From Oidiodendron maius Zn (lineage: Eukaryota; Ascomycota; Leotiomycetes; Myxotrichaceae), in the NCBI GenBank assembly GCA_000827325.1, contig KN832888.1, positions 534,069 to 598,068 of the forward strand: a DNA stretch of 64,000 bases. The letters are read 5' to 3'. Position 1 is the first letter of the stretch. Each line of letters opens with the position of its first letter. This document shows, piece by piece, positions 32,802 to 44,555 of the stretch. The notes beneath the pieces were generated by a model, which searched no databases, had not been told where the DNA came from, and saw nothing but the letters and a program-made list of their open reading frames with translations. A program made the translations under genes and the position numbers.

Positions 32802-33512
32802 AGTGACAAGGATAACTGAGCTAATAGGAGCGTCTAAGGTGAGGTGAAGAGAGAGTATGCGGGGAGTGGAGGACAAGCAAACAAAATGCTTGGGTGCCTG
32901 TCTATTTACTTCACAGCTTCAGCAAGGCTGGCGGGGTGTATCTATTGAAACTTGTGTGTGGCTGATATCTGTGGCTGATTGCGGCTGATGTCTTTCCTAG
33001 TCGCATTTCCCCACATGACAAGGCTTTCCCGAACGTTACCTTATCTCAGATACAGCAGCTGTCCTCTTCTTTCAACCTCCACAGACTCTCCGAAAGATTC
33101 GATTTCGCTCCTTCAAAATAAACTAATATACGATTTACCTCATGGAACTACGAGACCAATTTTTTCTATAGTTGCCTGGTCGCGTCCGCTTCAACAGTCC
33201 CCTCCTCGGCCTCTCGTCTGCTATGAGCAACGAGGATCCCCCGTTCCTCCACACGCTCTCATGCGTACCTCATGTATAGCCTTATGCGCCTCTCTCCAGT
33301 CTCTGTTACTTCCTGCCGCCTCAAGGTTATTTTGACCCAATAACGCACTCCGGTTACAAGTCTCTACTCTGTACCAGTACGTCTCCAGCTCTCATGCCCT
33401 CGCGGGTTGGCCGCAATAGTCTAGGCATCTGTAAGATGAGCAGTCAGATAACGGGTCTTCGTAGCGCGTGGTAACAGCTAAGCCCCTCCCGGCGCCGAAA
33501 ATTCGAGGCTCT
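32802..33512. other. Divergent promoter region cse1 / tsc2
   Basis: About 710 bases between start codons. A plus-strand frame at 32979-33335 has no family features. A pyrimidine-rich patch around 33265-33310 and the run to the tsc2 ATG are probably leader. Nothing else is recognised. Confidence 0.55.
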
Positions 33513-36500
33513 ATGTCTCGGCCTGGCGATGTTGCTCAAACCCCGGAATCCAAAAGCAAGAGTGGTCTTGCTAGCGTCTTCAAGAGCTTAACGGGGAGCA
33601 AGCCGTCGAAGAGCCCGAATACCCAATCTCCAGTGTCACTCCCACAATCACTCAATGAGACCAGCGCATTGAAGAGTGTTATTTATGGCGGGCCACCGAA
33701 CCATGAACAATTGTTTGAGCAACTCAAAGCCGCCAGTCCTCTCCCAGACCGACTTGCTGCTGCAGGCTCACTCCGCCATGCTGTTCAAGACTATCCGCTT
33801 AGCAGTGTGAGCTAGCCTAAGATTTCAAGTCTCGATATTTACTAAACTAATTGCAGGTTACAAGTGTGTTTAAGGAAGGGAAAGATCTCATCGAATCGTC
33901 CAAACCTGAAGAAGCTAGGATTGTAGGGTTTGAACTTCTAACTGCTTGTGCAAAGCATTCTTCTTCAACCGACCCGGAGCGACTGGCCTTTTACCGCGTC
34001 CTTACAGCCCCGGCCAATCCAGCAGATTTCCATCTACAACTCGCATCTCTAGTCGAGCTGACCAAAGATGGCAAAGACCTATCTGGGTTTCATTACCAAG
34101 TTTTCCCCTTACTAACATCGTGGCTAAGCCAGATATTTACAGCTGCTTCAGCTGCACGCAAGCATGCAAAGCAACAAAATAGAGTTCAAAAGGGCAAGGC
34201 TGCTCCCCTTGGCGAGGAAACGAATCTCGAAATGCTTTTTAGCTTCATCGTTAATGTTATCAAGTTCAACTTCAACATTTCAAATGATGAGGCGACTGGT
34301 AACCTCATGGATGCAGTCTTGAATATTTGCGTTCACACTCCAGTCTGGGGCGACTTGAAGGCGTGTATCCATGTTATCGATGCCATCATCACATATGGAG
34401 AGATTCCTGTGAACAAACTCACGGATTGCGTAAAGGTGCTTTGTTCTATACATTGTCTTGTGGAAGCCGTACAAGCAGACGCATGGCGTACCATCAGAAA
34501 CTTGTGCAAGTCTCATAACGGCCAAACTACTGTTAGAATCTTGCTGGATATCCTACGCAGCCCGCCTTCGGACGGCGCTACTGAGAAGCAGACGATAAGG
34601 GAGATTCGCGGTGCTTTATCTGTCTTGGAAAAACTCTTTGCAAAGGATGGCCAAAAGCTGTATCCACTTGTGCCCTTGAGCCTCCTGATGGATTCGCTCT
34701 CGAGAGCCGTTATTATTGGTCACGCCAAAGTGCAAACAGACATCATGCGGTTAATTCTTTCCCTTTTCAATGCCAAGGACCAAGGTGTGTTAGAAAGCGT
34801 TATGGAAGAGGACTGGTCCGTAATGTTTCAGGTAGCCCATAAGTGTTCTCAACGAGCACTTGAAGCTTCTGATGGCCGCCCGATTACTAGTCGATCTCGT
34901 GTTGGAACTCCTTTGGTCAAAGAAGACATACCAGAACAGACTTTTGCTAATAATATAGCAAAAAGTCTTGCTAGCCTGGTTCTCCGAATAGAAGACCTTC
35001 TGACTCGGTCCCCTAACGACGACTTTTTCCAAAGAAATGACTGCATCAAATTTTTTGTCGATATCCATCCCTACCTTCCTGATTCGTGTGCCAAACTCGT
35101 TATCGACCACTACATGGAATACCGTTTCTGCTACCCATCAGACATGTTGTGGCAGGAAAACATCAAGCTAATTCTGGGTGCGTTTTTTGCAGATCGGTCT
35201 CAGCCGTCGCATATTCGGCTACATGCACTCAAAGCTATTGCCGATGTCTTCGAGGTTGTTGAGATGATGGACGAGCATGAAGATGCCGGCTATATTCAGT
35301 CTCTTGTCAAGGCAATACTGGAGGGAATTGGAGACGAAAAAGATATTGCAATTTTACAAGAGATCGTAGCGTTTGCCGTGGCTGTCGCTGTGACGGCAGA
35401 CCAGTCCTTATTTTCTTGGGTCGTCAACTCTCTACGAGGAAATATTACTAGTGATCGACTGCAATCGCCCCTCGGATCTCAACCAGGATCCCAGCATGGA
35501 ATACTGGGGACAAGCCGATTTGGAACATCGACAATGGCCGCTCATCAAGTTCAAACACCGTCCAATGTCGTTACCAAGGGCTTGATACAAATATTCATGA
35601 AAACCATGGACACTTCTACGACGAAATCTCTTCGAGTGTTTGATGAGTTGCTTCGGATTGCCAAATCTCACTCTTACGAGACTGACGCTCGTGTTTCAGC
35701 GATGAAGATGCTGTTCAGATTGCGAGCCGACTGGGCAAACAGGGTCTTCTTGACCCCTTTCACGGAATCAGATTCGTTGGCCGCATCTCTGTACCGCACT
35801 TCACTTACATTTGGAAGAAGGCAAGGCACAGACGAAACACTTAGTCGATCTTCTCGAACAGAAGATATTATGAGTTCATCTCGGTCAACAAGAAGTGGCT
35901 CGTTTACTCAGGGCCATTCCCTAGGACGGCAGCCGTCTCGAACAGGAAGTGGCACGTCTAAGATGACACAAAAACACCAACCGATGTGGATATATCCTGA
36001 CCCTGATGCACTCCCTGAGATAGCGTCCAACAAAGCTAGCCCCCTCTTAGTATCTTTCGTTGATCTTGAAGATAATGAGAACGAGAGTCCGCTTCGATCG
36101 AGTCAAATTGCCGTAAACGTCAGTGTCTATCTTGAGGGAATCGTCAGGCTACTACAGGACGGTTGTGATTGGGAGGTGTACAGCTACATTCTCGTCCACC
36201 TAGCCGCTCAGCTGACGAACCAGGCTCTATTCAGGGCGGCTATTCCCCAAATCAGGGCATTGAGAGAGGTTCTTTGCGAACAGATCAAGTGCGGCACGTT
36301 TAATGAGCCTCCACCTTCTTCGGGATTACGGAAGACTGATGTTTCAATCTGCTTGTTTCACATTTTGACTATTGTCGTGAGCTATCATGAACACTTTTCA
36401 AAACCTGAAGAAGACGAGATCGTGAGAACGTTCATTCTGGGCATAGTAGGCACGGCTGATCGAGTATCAAAGTGCTGCATCCACGCCCTCTCCATTTGCT

Positions 36501-38356
36501 GCCATGAGCTTCCGGCATCCACTGGCAGATCGCTTGTAAATATTCTCCAGAAGATGGCCCAAATCATCACACAATCTCATGTGGCAGTGCATATTTTGGA
36601 GTTTTTAGCTTGTCTTTCCAGGCTGCCGGACCTGTATATCAATTTTAGAGAAGAGGAGTATCGGATCGTTTTCATGATATGCTTTCGATATTTACAATAC
36701 GTACGGGACCAGCCAGCAAAGGAGACCGCTAATCGAACCAGCTACCCACCGCATAGGCAATCCAGTATCTCAACTGATACTTCCCGGTCCATCACAGACA
36801 ATAGTCTTCTGGAGAGTAACGCTCAACCGAATGCGAGCGATGATCTTCCGCAATACATGTATGCCCTGGCTTATCATGTGATAATATTCTGGTTTCTCTC
36901 CTTGAAACTCACCGATCGTGCCAGTCAAGTCAGCTGGATTGCGAAGCATCTAGTGCCAATCGATTCACATGGCAAGGAGCGGATTGATGAGCAGGCACAA
37001 GTCACCTTGGATTTCATGCAGCGTGTAGCGTATGCCGATGTTGGCGAATCAGCTGCCGATCCCACATTCACTGTTGATAAATACGGGGAGATCGTGAAGA
37101 AAAGATGGATAATAGGGCAAAGTATTGTGACAATTGAGCAGGCTGCGCGAGGAGGCTGGGCTCAAATCACGAAGCGTCAGCCGTCAGGCACTTCCTGTTA
37201 CATCATACGTGAAAAGTTCACGCGGCCACCCCCTCACCAAAGCCATGTCCCTCAAGAAGTCATGCGAGATGGTCGACTCACGGATACCAATGTCGTCTTT
37301 CCAAGTCATCTTCTTCTGCAATTAATGGCATCAGCTCCACAATCAGCCGAGTTCTTACGTCCCATCCCTCTTCTTGATGATGAGACAACACGGAGAGCCA
37401 TCTCATCGTTTGATCTCAACTCCACGGTCGACAGCCATAAAGTCGGTATTATCTATATCGGCGAAAATCAAACCCAAGAAGCCGAGATTCTGGCAAATAT
37501 TATGGGCAGCAGCGATTACACTGATTTTCTCTCGGGAATTGGGACCCTCACCAAACTAAGGAAGGCCAAGTTCAATACTCAAGGGCTTGATCGTGAGCAC
37601 GATTCTGACGGTGAGTATGCTTTCTGCTGGAGGGATCGTGTTACAGAGATCGTCTTCCATGTCACAACACAGATGCCAACAAATCTTGATCATGATCCTC
37701 AATGCATCCGTAAGAAGAGTCATATTGGCAACGATTATGTCAACATCATTTTCAATAACTCCGGGCTTCCGTTCCGATTCGACACGTTCCCGTCAGAGTT
37801 CAACTTTGTCTACATTGTGATCACACCTGAATCGCGAGCCTCCTTTGTTGCAACGCGACTCCGGTCTCAGTCGCACGCGGAAAACGCGTTTTACAAGGTG
37901 CAGGTCCTAAGCAGGTCTGGATTTCCGGAGATCTCCCCGGCCTCAGAGACCAAAATCGTCAGCTTGAAAGCACTGCCAGGTTTTATCCGCCTGCTGGCTC
38001 TGAATGCCTCCGTCTTCTCGCAGGTATGGGCAAATAGGGAAGGCGGTGAGCATGTCTCGTCGTGGCGGAATCGACTTCGAGAGATTAATCGACTGCGAGA
38101 GAAGCAAGGCCCACGGTTGACTCCTAGCCCCGCGGCACCACCAGGATCCTCAGGTGGAGCGTCCCATGACTCCAGGAGCATTCGTGACAGCATCACCAAT
38201 CTCCGCAGGCCGTCGGTGGCAAACTTCTTGTCGAATTCCAGCGAACCAACATCTCAACGGTCTTCGATTCTCTCGACCCCGGAAACTGAAGTTGGCCCTA
38301 CTAACGAAGCAGACGAGAGTCTCCTTGAGGGCCTGGATTTCTCTAGATGGGCTTAG
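33513..38356 (+). CDS. tsc2: Tuberin (Tsc2), Rheb GTPase-activating protein
   Basis: Two exons, 33513-33806 and 33857-38356, giving 1597 aa. The N-terminal half is a helical-repeat tuberin region (RLAAAGSLRHAVQDYPLSSV, then about 1000 residues of alpha-solenoid). A Ser-rich linker (SRSSRTEDIMSSSRSTRSG) sits near residue 780. The Rap/Ran-GAP domain is at about 1280-1430. It holds the asparagine thumb in KKSHIGNDYVNIIFNN (about 1382), which in TSC2 and RapGAP supplies the catalytic Asn. Tsc2 with Tsc1 turns off Rheb and so TORC1. Its target GTPase rhbA lies about 25 kb away in the same window. The first ATG, after a short leader, gives a basic Ser/Pro-rich start; GTG-like upstream codons were ignored. 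No other intron is evident in the 4.5-kb second exon. Confidence 0.95.
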
Positions 38357-39332
38357 AGTGGGCCAAACCTGTACAGTAAAAGTTTAGTTGATGAAAATAT
38401 ACCATGCATAACTTCGATAATATTGGATAGAATAAATTTGATATCTCGTCTTGCTGATCCCCCTTCTCTACGGCCGGCAGGCTTTTGTTTGGATAGTTAT
38501 GTTTAATCATATATATATATAGTATGTCTGAACTGCGCCGAAAGCTTACTACTCCAACTGTAAGTTAATTCTTAGGCCTAAACCCCTTTTTACAGTAAAA
38601 GCCTTTGATGTATACATTTGGATCTCCCCGTCGTCCTTTATGCTCTCCGCCTCCCCAGGGCCTCTAATTCATTTCCTGACAACAGCGGCTGCTTGCATAA
38701 TTCTATAGATCACTACCTCTCTTCTTTCCATTTACAGTACTGATATTATTTTCTTTGTGATAGTGGCTCCGCATGGTGTATATTCCCCCCTCCTTTCGCT
38801 TCTTTCACTTAGCCCTACACTCCTACCGCTTTATAGAGGGCGTCTCCTGACGACTTTTATGTCCCAGAGATGTAAACTACAGAGACACGATATCTGTGCA
38901 CCAAATAGAGTTGATAACCATCCATTGATATAAAACCGTATCATACACGTTCTGACCATGCATCCAAAATACAAAACACCTCTCATCATCTAAGAAACAA
39001 TGGTATTATTATAGAAGGGTATAAACTCCGTCGTACTAAAAAATCGTCATACATGACATGAATCTTCGTAATCTTGTGAAGCGTGTAATATACAATCCAT
39101 ATATAAGTGAAAAGTAGGAAATATATCCGAGGCACCGGGGTGATTGACAATCAGTCGACAGGTAAGAAATTTTTGTATGAGTGAGTGTCCGCGTGAGAGC
39201 GTTAAAGGCATAAGTCGTTAGAAGGGTAAGAAAGCAGTCAAGATATATAGAGTGTGTAGTGTATAATCTGAGCGGAACGGTCCGTGGGACGTGGTATGGA
39301 AGTGGGTGAGGCGATGCAGGAGCAATATAATT
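38357..39332. other. Convergent 3' region tsc2 / serine-rich gene
   Basis: About 980 AT-rich bases between two converging stops, with an ATATATATATAT run at 38510-38521 and several pyrimidine-rich patches near 38640-38830. No open frame of note, no tRNA-like fold seen. Confidence 0.55.
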
Positions 39333-41919
39333 TCACCAGCGGTTTCTGGTGCCTATGACGGCGAGAACAATCTGTACATTGTTAGTATGACACTCGGGTA
39401 ACCGGGAAAGCAAACATACTACTACAACGATGATTACAACTCCCACAACAGACATACAACGGTTGAGGTTGCGCCACCATCTTGCGTTCTCGTATCTGGC
39501 CTCGTCTAGGGGTCCAAATTGACGCGAATAATCATTCTCAATGTCGTTAGGCTTTTGGAGATTGTCTGTGCTGTTTGCTCGTGAAGTTGTAGTCTTTATA
39601 GGCAGCGGCAGGAATGAGGCAATCATCCAGGCTATAGAAGAATACAATTAGGGTTGATCTTGGAGAGGGAAGTGACTACGCACCTAAGGGAAATATAAAT
39701 CCAACAATAAATAAAAGCACTTGTGCGTTTCGTCTTCCAAAGAAGCGGCCCTCTGTTGACCACGTTACAGACGGGGGCCCATAGACTCCGCTTCGGGTAG
39801 CTGCTCGTCTATCCACGCGGAGATGTGGCGACCAGATGCTCGACATACTCCACGTTCTAAACGGAGGCGTATTTCGGGCACTAGCAGATCTTCTATCACG
39901 TCCGCCTTCACCGTCCCTTTGGCCCTCGTGCGCAGGAGTTATCTCAAGAGAATCACGTTCAGGTCGTAGGGCTGGGTTATTACTGATCTCCCGTGGCCGC
40001 TTTCTAGGGCTATATAGTGTCGCTGGGAAGTGATCGGTGTTTGGTGATCCACTTCGGCTGCGGATGGAGTTGTGGCGACTTTCAGACTCTTCACTTGTAG
40101 TCCCTGGGCGAGTAACCAGGAAGCGCCACTCACCGCTCCCGTAGTATAGTCTTGCCCACGCGGGGATTGTATTGGCTAATAAGCTGTTGGTCCTGGAGCT
40201 TCCAGTCGATCGCATTGTGCTCGTGCGACCATTGTCAGAGGAGGTGATACTGTAAAGACCGGAAGACATGCGCCTTCTGGATGGTCGGGACCTTAAATCT
40301 CGAATCTCCGTCATATCAGTGATCACATCTCCATATTCATCGTGCTCCCCCAAAACCCGCTGACCGTCTCGTGTGTAGGCTGGTTGGGGCGGCTCGACCG
40401 AATATCTCCTCTGCTCATCTTGTGCAAGGGATGAGCTGATGCTTAGCATCTGCCGACTGTGACGGCTGGGCGTGCTGGGAAAGCCACTGCTCCTCCGCCC
40501 ATTGTCATCGGACCATGATCGAGAGCCGCGATCTGTTTCGCCTTCTGAAACCGAGAGCACAGTGGACAGCTGCGAGCTCCATTGGTGCGGATACTCGTTC
40601 ATGTGGGAGCGTAGTGGGCTAGTCCCTACCAGTTCTGCCCATGAATTTGCAACCTTGATCTGCGAGTTGGCGTTCGGTACATTGATCAGTACGCCGCTCC
40701 CGGCAACTAATCGAGACGCTTCTTGTTGGCTGAGAACAGTCGATATCGAAGTCAACGAACCAGTCCGAAGCGATTCTCTGGATCTCGACTTATAATAGCC
40801 AAGGCTTTCGTTTGATCGTTTAGCTCTGGGGTTAAGGGGTGGAACAACCAATGACTCCTGGGAGTATTTGCCTCCGCGTGGGAGATGGACAAGCGACGTC
40901 GAAGGCGATGGGTCTCCGTGAAGTTCGTAGTTCTCGTTATCCGATGTCGAGGTTGATGTCTGCGGTCTATAAATGACAGAGGACTCAGGAGAGGGTTCTC
41001 CATGCAGTTGATAATTTGAATTTCCGGAGGAAGGGGAGGCTCTCGGAGGCTCGGATGTGGACGGCGACCCGACGCGATAGACCTTGTAATTGGTATTCTC
41101 AGATGTCGTTGTTGCAGACTCGGAGGATTGAAAGGACGGCTTCGTCAAGAGCTCGTGCGGGAGGGAGGGGGATGCGAGTAGCGGTGTTGGTAAAGCTGGA
41201 TGCCCGGCGGTGTCCAGCTTGAGGTCTGGAGTTTTGGGCACCTTGCGCAGACCACCAACGAGCTCGTAGTTCCACGGAGAGTTGGCTATATGATCTGCAG
41301 GTACCTGCTTCCGTTCCGGAGATGGGGTCGTCGGCACCACAGGATCGTCCCTAGGAGGAGAATCGGGCAGGGGTGGCGGCGTCGAGGCGAGTTCTGCTTC
41401 AGCAATGCGTTCCTCAGTGGGCCGGACGTGATCTGAGCTCTTTATGGACAGGGTCCTCGACCTGGGGGACGGAGGGGAGTTATCTACCTGCTGGGGCTCG
41501 TCCTGCGGGACCAGCGAGAAGGTCTTGTTGTCTTTGTGTATCTGCAGTCGTTTCTTGGCCGGAGGCTTGGGCCGGGAGACGAACGAGCTGGTTGGAGAGG
41601 AGGGATTGGGAGGTTGAGCGAGTGTGTATGTTGTCGAGACGGGTGAGCCACTCGAGCCAGAGGACGCCTGGGCGTTGCTCACATGCTGAAACTCGTAGTT
41701 TAGTGCATGGTCTTTCCCCTTGCTCTTACCTGGGAGTAAGATATGTGACGGGTGCGTGGGGAGGGGGGTTCGCCCAAAAACATCGTCGCTCTGTCGCAAG
41801 AATTGCGGCGAGTTGGAGACCAGGCGCAATGTGCGTGCGTGCGCGTTGGAGTCGGAATCAGAGCGTTCGTGGAGAGGGCGACGCGTGGGGGAGAACGACG
41901 GCGGCGATTCTCCTGACAT
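39333..41919 (-). CDS. Serine-rich protein with two C-terminal membrane segments, function unknown
   Basis: Three exons, 41919-39684, 39631-39420 and 39371-39333, giving 828 aa. About 700 residues are disordered and rich in Ser, Pro, Arg and Thr, with repeated SSEN.NYELHG/NYQLHGEPSP-like blocks (40880-41100). Two hydrophobic segments follow: VLLFIVGFIFPLAWMIASFLP and, after a charged loop with RWWRNLNRCMSVVG, VVIIVVVIVLAVIG. The last intron is 48 nt with a GTATGT donor and an ACTAAC branch; removing it joins VVV to IVLAVIG and completes the second membrane span. The protein ends in a short basic tail. I recognise a widespread fungal type of serine-rich membrane protein but know no function. 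The likely topology is a cytosolic N-terminal tail with a C-terminal hairpin anchor. Confidence 0.8.
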
Positions 41920-43080
41920 GGCGATCCAGCCAGACGGCCGCCCTGAGCATCCCGGCCACCGCGCAGAGGGCGGAAGAGAGGTGGTCGATGCGATTGAAGG
42001 CAGGAGAAAGCCTCCCCGTCCGTTCGCCGCGAGGGAGATCGGAGATAGCAGAAATTCGAAGCAAAATCAGAGCGTCAAGATATATGGGCAGGCATGTACA
42101 GAGCAGTTCAGCAGGCAATTCTAAGCGTGTCGTCTCGTGCGTGTCTCGTGTAAATGGGTCGAGTCCAGGGTCGTCGTGGATAGTTCGTCGTGACAAGGAA
42201 AGGCAAGGAACAAGCAATTGACAGCGAAGGAGTGAACGAAGGAAAAGAGCGTGGATGCAAAGAGACAGAGAGAAGATATGGGATAGGGATAATGGATACG
42301 GCACAATGCACGAAGGAAGATTGGAGAACGAGAGGAGAGAGGGCTGGACGTGTGCGTTGTGCGGTTGTCCCTGGCGGTGAGATGTACGGCTCAGGGGGGA
42401 TCGAGACCGCCAGCCGTTCGCGTCGCTGCGATGGACCGCGGGTCATGTCTGCAGCTTGCGCTGCTCTCCGCCAACGATTTGGCGGCAAAGCACACACACA
42501 ACGGCCAGTGGGCCAGTGGGCCAGGAAGCACAAGGCCCCAGGGGCATTCCATTCTTACAGTTCATGAAGGAGTACTCGCTCATGCCGTCGCGGCCGCATC
42601 AAGAAGGCGCCCACGAAGCAGCACTCCCCAACCCGCATTTCAACCACCGAGACCAGGTCGGTCGAGGGCCAGAGCTGGCTGCTGAGTCGAGGCAATATGC
42701 ACTGAGGGATTATCTCGTGATTTGCTTTCCATTGGCAGTGCCATCTCTCCTGCCTCGGTGTTCTTGGCCCCTCCTACCGCCTTTTGCATTGCATGATTCC
42801 AACAAGCCACGACGACGCCTCTCTTCCACACAATAAAATATTGCCACTAAGAAATCAGGGCATACTGGGCTAGGAAAGATCAGGCCCTGATCCAGGCTCC
42901 AGACCCCGGAAATATCCAAGAGCGTGCAGTCGAAAGCCCCCATTTCCTGACTCGGTCGGTCTTCCACGGTGGGTCTAGCTCTCTCTCCCCTTTATCCCTT
43001 CACTCAATGGACTACAGAAACCGCGGGCTGGGCGACGCTCTTCTCTTTTCCTGTCACTGCGAAGTTGGCGAGAGAAAGCG
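41920..43080. other. Divergent promoter region serine-rich gene / rce1
   Basis: About 1.16 kb, GC-rich at 42330-42640. Several overlapping frames of 100-150 codons occur on both strands here, but they have no conserved motifs and antisense each other. A CA-run (CACACACACAAC) lies near 42490. No gene is supported. Confidence 0.5.
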
Positions 43081-44213
43081 ATGATCTCGAATTCCAATGT
43101 CCCCGTGCTCAGCACCCTAGTGGCTATATTCGTGCTGGTAAGCTCGTGCACCAAACTGCAGCTTCGATGATCTGCCCCCCCACCCCCCACCATAGCTTCA
43201 CCACCTAAGAAGTCGCCGGTTAACTGAGACCAGCACAGGTGGCCTACACTCTGATCTATGTCGTGCCATTCTACCTCTCAGCCACCACGCGACCTTCTCC
43301 CACCCTCTCCCGCGATGCTTCCTCCGTCATCCGCGCTCGGATTCGATCGGTAACGGTGTCGTGTGTCGTGTGCAGCTTCACGTCCTTCCTGGTCCTGGTA
43401 GCTGTAGGTGAAGATGCCCAGCTCTCGCGATTCTGGGACGCAGTCCACTACTTGGGATATATCCCAGTGGGCTTCGCAGAGACATTTAATTGTCTTCTGC
43501 TGACAGCAATCCTCTTCATCGGCCCCCTCTTTGAGGCCGGAATCGTCGAGGGCCGATGGAGAGACTGGATCCGTCTGCGTGATAGCGACATCCTTAGCAG
43601 CTGGCCTGGCTGGCGGAACCTCGTCGCAGTTCGTCTCCTCTACATCCCCCCCCCTCTCAATCCATATTCTAACAGCTCTTTTCCTATCCAGGGACCCGTC
43701 ACAGAAGAAATCCTCTTCCGCTCAGCCTCCGTCCCCCTCCTCTTACTCTCCGGCGCATCCACCACCACCATCGTCTTCCTGACGCCCATAATTTTCGGCC
43801 TCGCACACGTCCACCACTTCTACGAGTTCCGCATCTCGCACCCGCACACACCGATCATCCAGGCCGTCCTGCGGTCCCTATTGCAGTTCACATACACCAC
43901 ACTGTTTGGCGGTTACGCAACCTTCCTCTTCCTCCGTACCGGGAGCTTGCTGAGCGTCATTCTTGTGCACACCTTCTGCAACTGGATCGGCTTCCCGCGC
44001 TTCTGGGGGAAGGTCAGTGCTGGGGAGACGGTGCTGGGGCCGGATTATGGGGAGGGGGGAAATGGGAATGATAAGTTCATTCAGGGGCAAAGCGAATTTA
44101 TGGATCTTGTCTGGACCGCGTCGTACTATTCGCTCCTGGTTGCGGGCGCCGTGTGTTGGTGGAAATCATTGTGGTCTTGGACAGAGAGTGAGTCTGCTTT
44201 GATTGCCTTCTAA
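43081..44213 (+). CDS. rce1: CAAX prenyl protease 2 (Rce1)
   Basis: Three exons: 43081-43137, 43239-43628 and 43692-44213, giving 322 aa. It is a multi-pass ER membrane protease of the CPBP (ABI) family that removes the -aaX residues after prenylation. Catalytic signatures are GPVTEEILFRS (Glu154/Glu155), IFGLAHVHHFYE (His188) and LVHTFCNWIG (His242), matching the essential Glu, His and His of yeast Rce1. Intron 2 (43629-43691) is 63 nt, contains no stop and keeps the frame, so it is easily missed. Removing it joins NLVA to GPVTEE as in the family; keeping it would insert 21 Pro-rich residues next to the active-site glutamates. Its donor is the unusual GTTCGT. RhbA (CEIM) is a plausible substrate. 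Confidence 0.9.
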
Positions 44214-44555
44214 GAACAAAATTTCGACAGTCATGTATATATTGTCAAAGATGCGCGTCGTGGCGGGTTAATGCGCCAATATATATAAGAGCACATTCTT
44301 GGAAATTAATGTGTTATTTCGACCGCCATCTAAGTCATTAAGCGCCGGTGCATTTATGTGCTGGAGCTATTCGTCCGGGTATCCTCGCATTCTTTATTCC
44401 ACCTTGAAATTTCTAAACTCACTACCACCCTGTGTCGCAGAATGCATAACAAAAATGAGGGATATCAACTCGGAAATCATGTTAGCTTACCCTCTTACAA
44501 CGTACTTCAAATACCCCCTGCAATAATGCCCCAAAGCAGCTGGCCCGAATTATAT
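44214..44555. other. Convergent 3' region rce1 / ale1
   Basis: About 340 bases between converging stop codons. An ATATATATAAGAG motif lies at 44279-44291. No gene is seen; it should hold both 3' UTRs. Confidence 0.6.

Noticed and set aside
41373-42221. 282-codon plus-strand open frame
   Set aside because: It is antisense to the serine-rich gene and its promoter, with no conserved motif; the minus-strand gene has matching splice sites and membrane segments.
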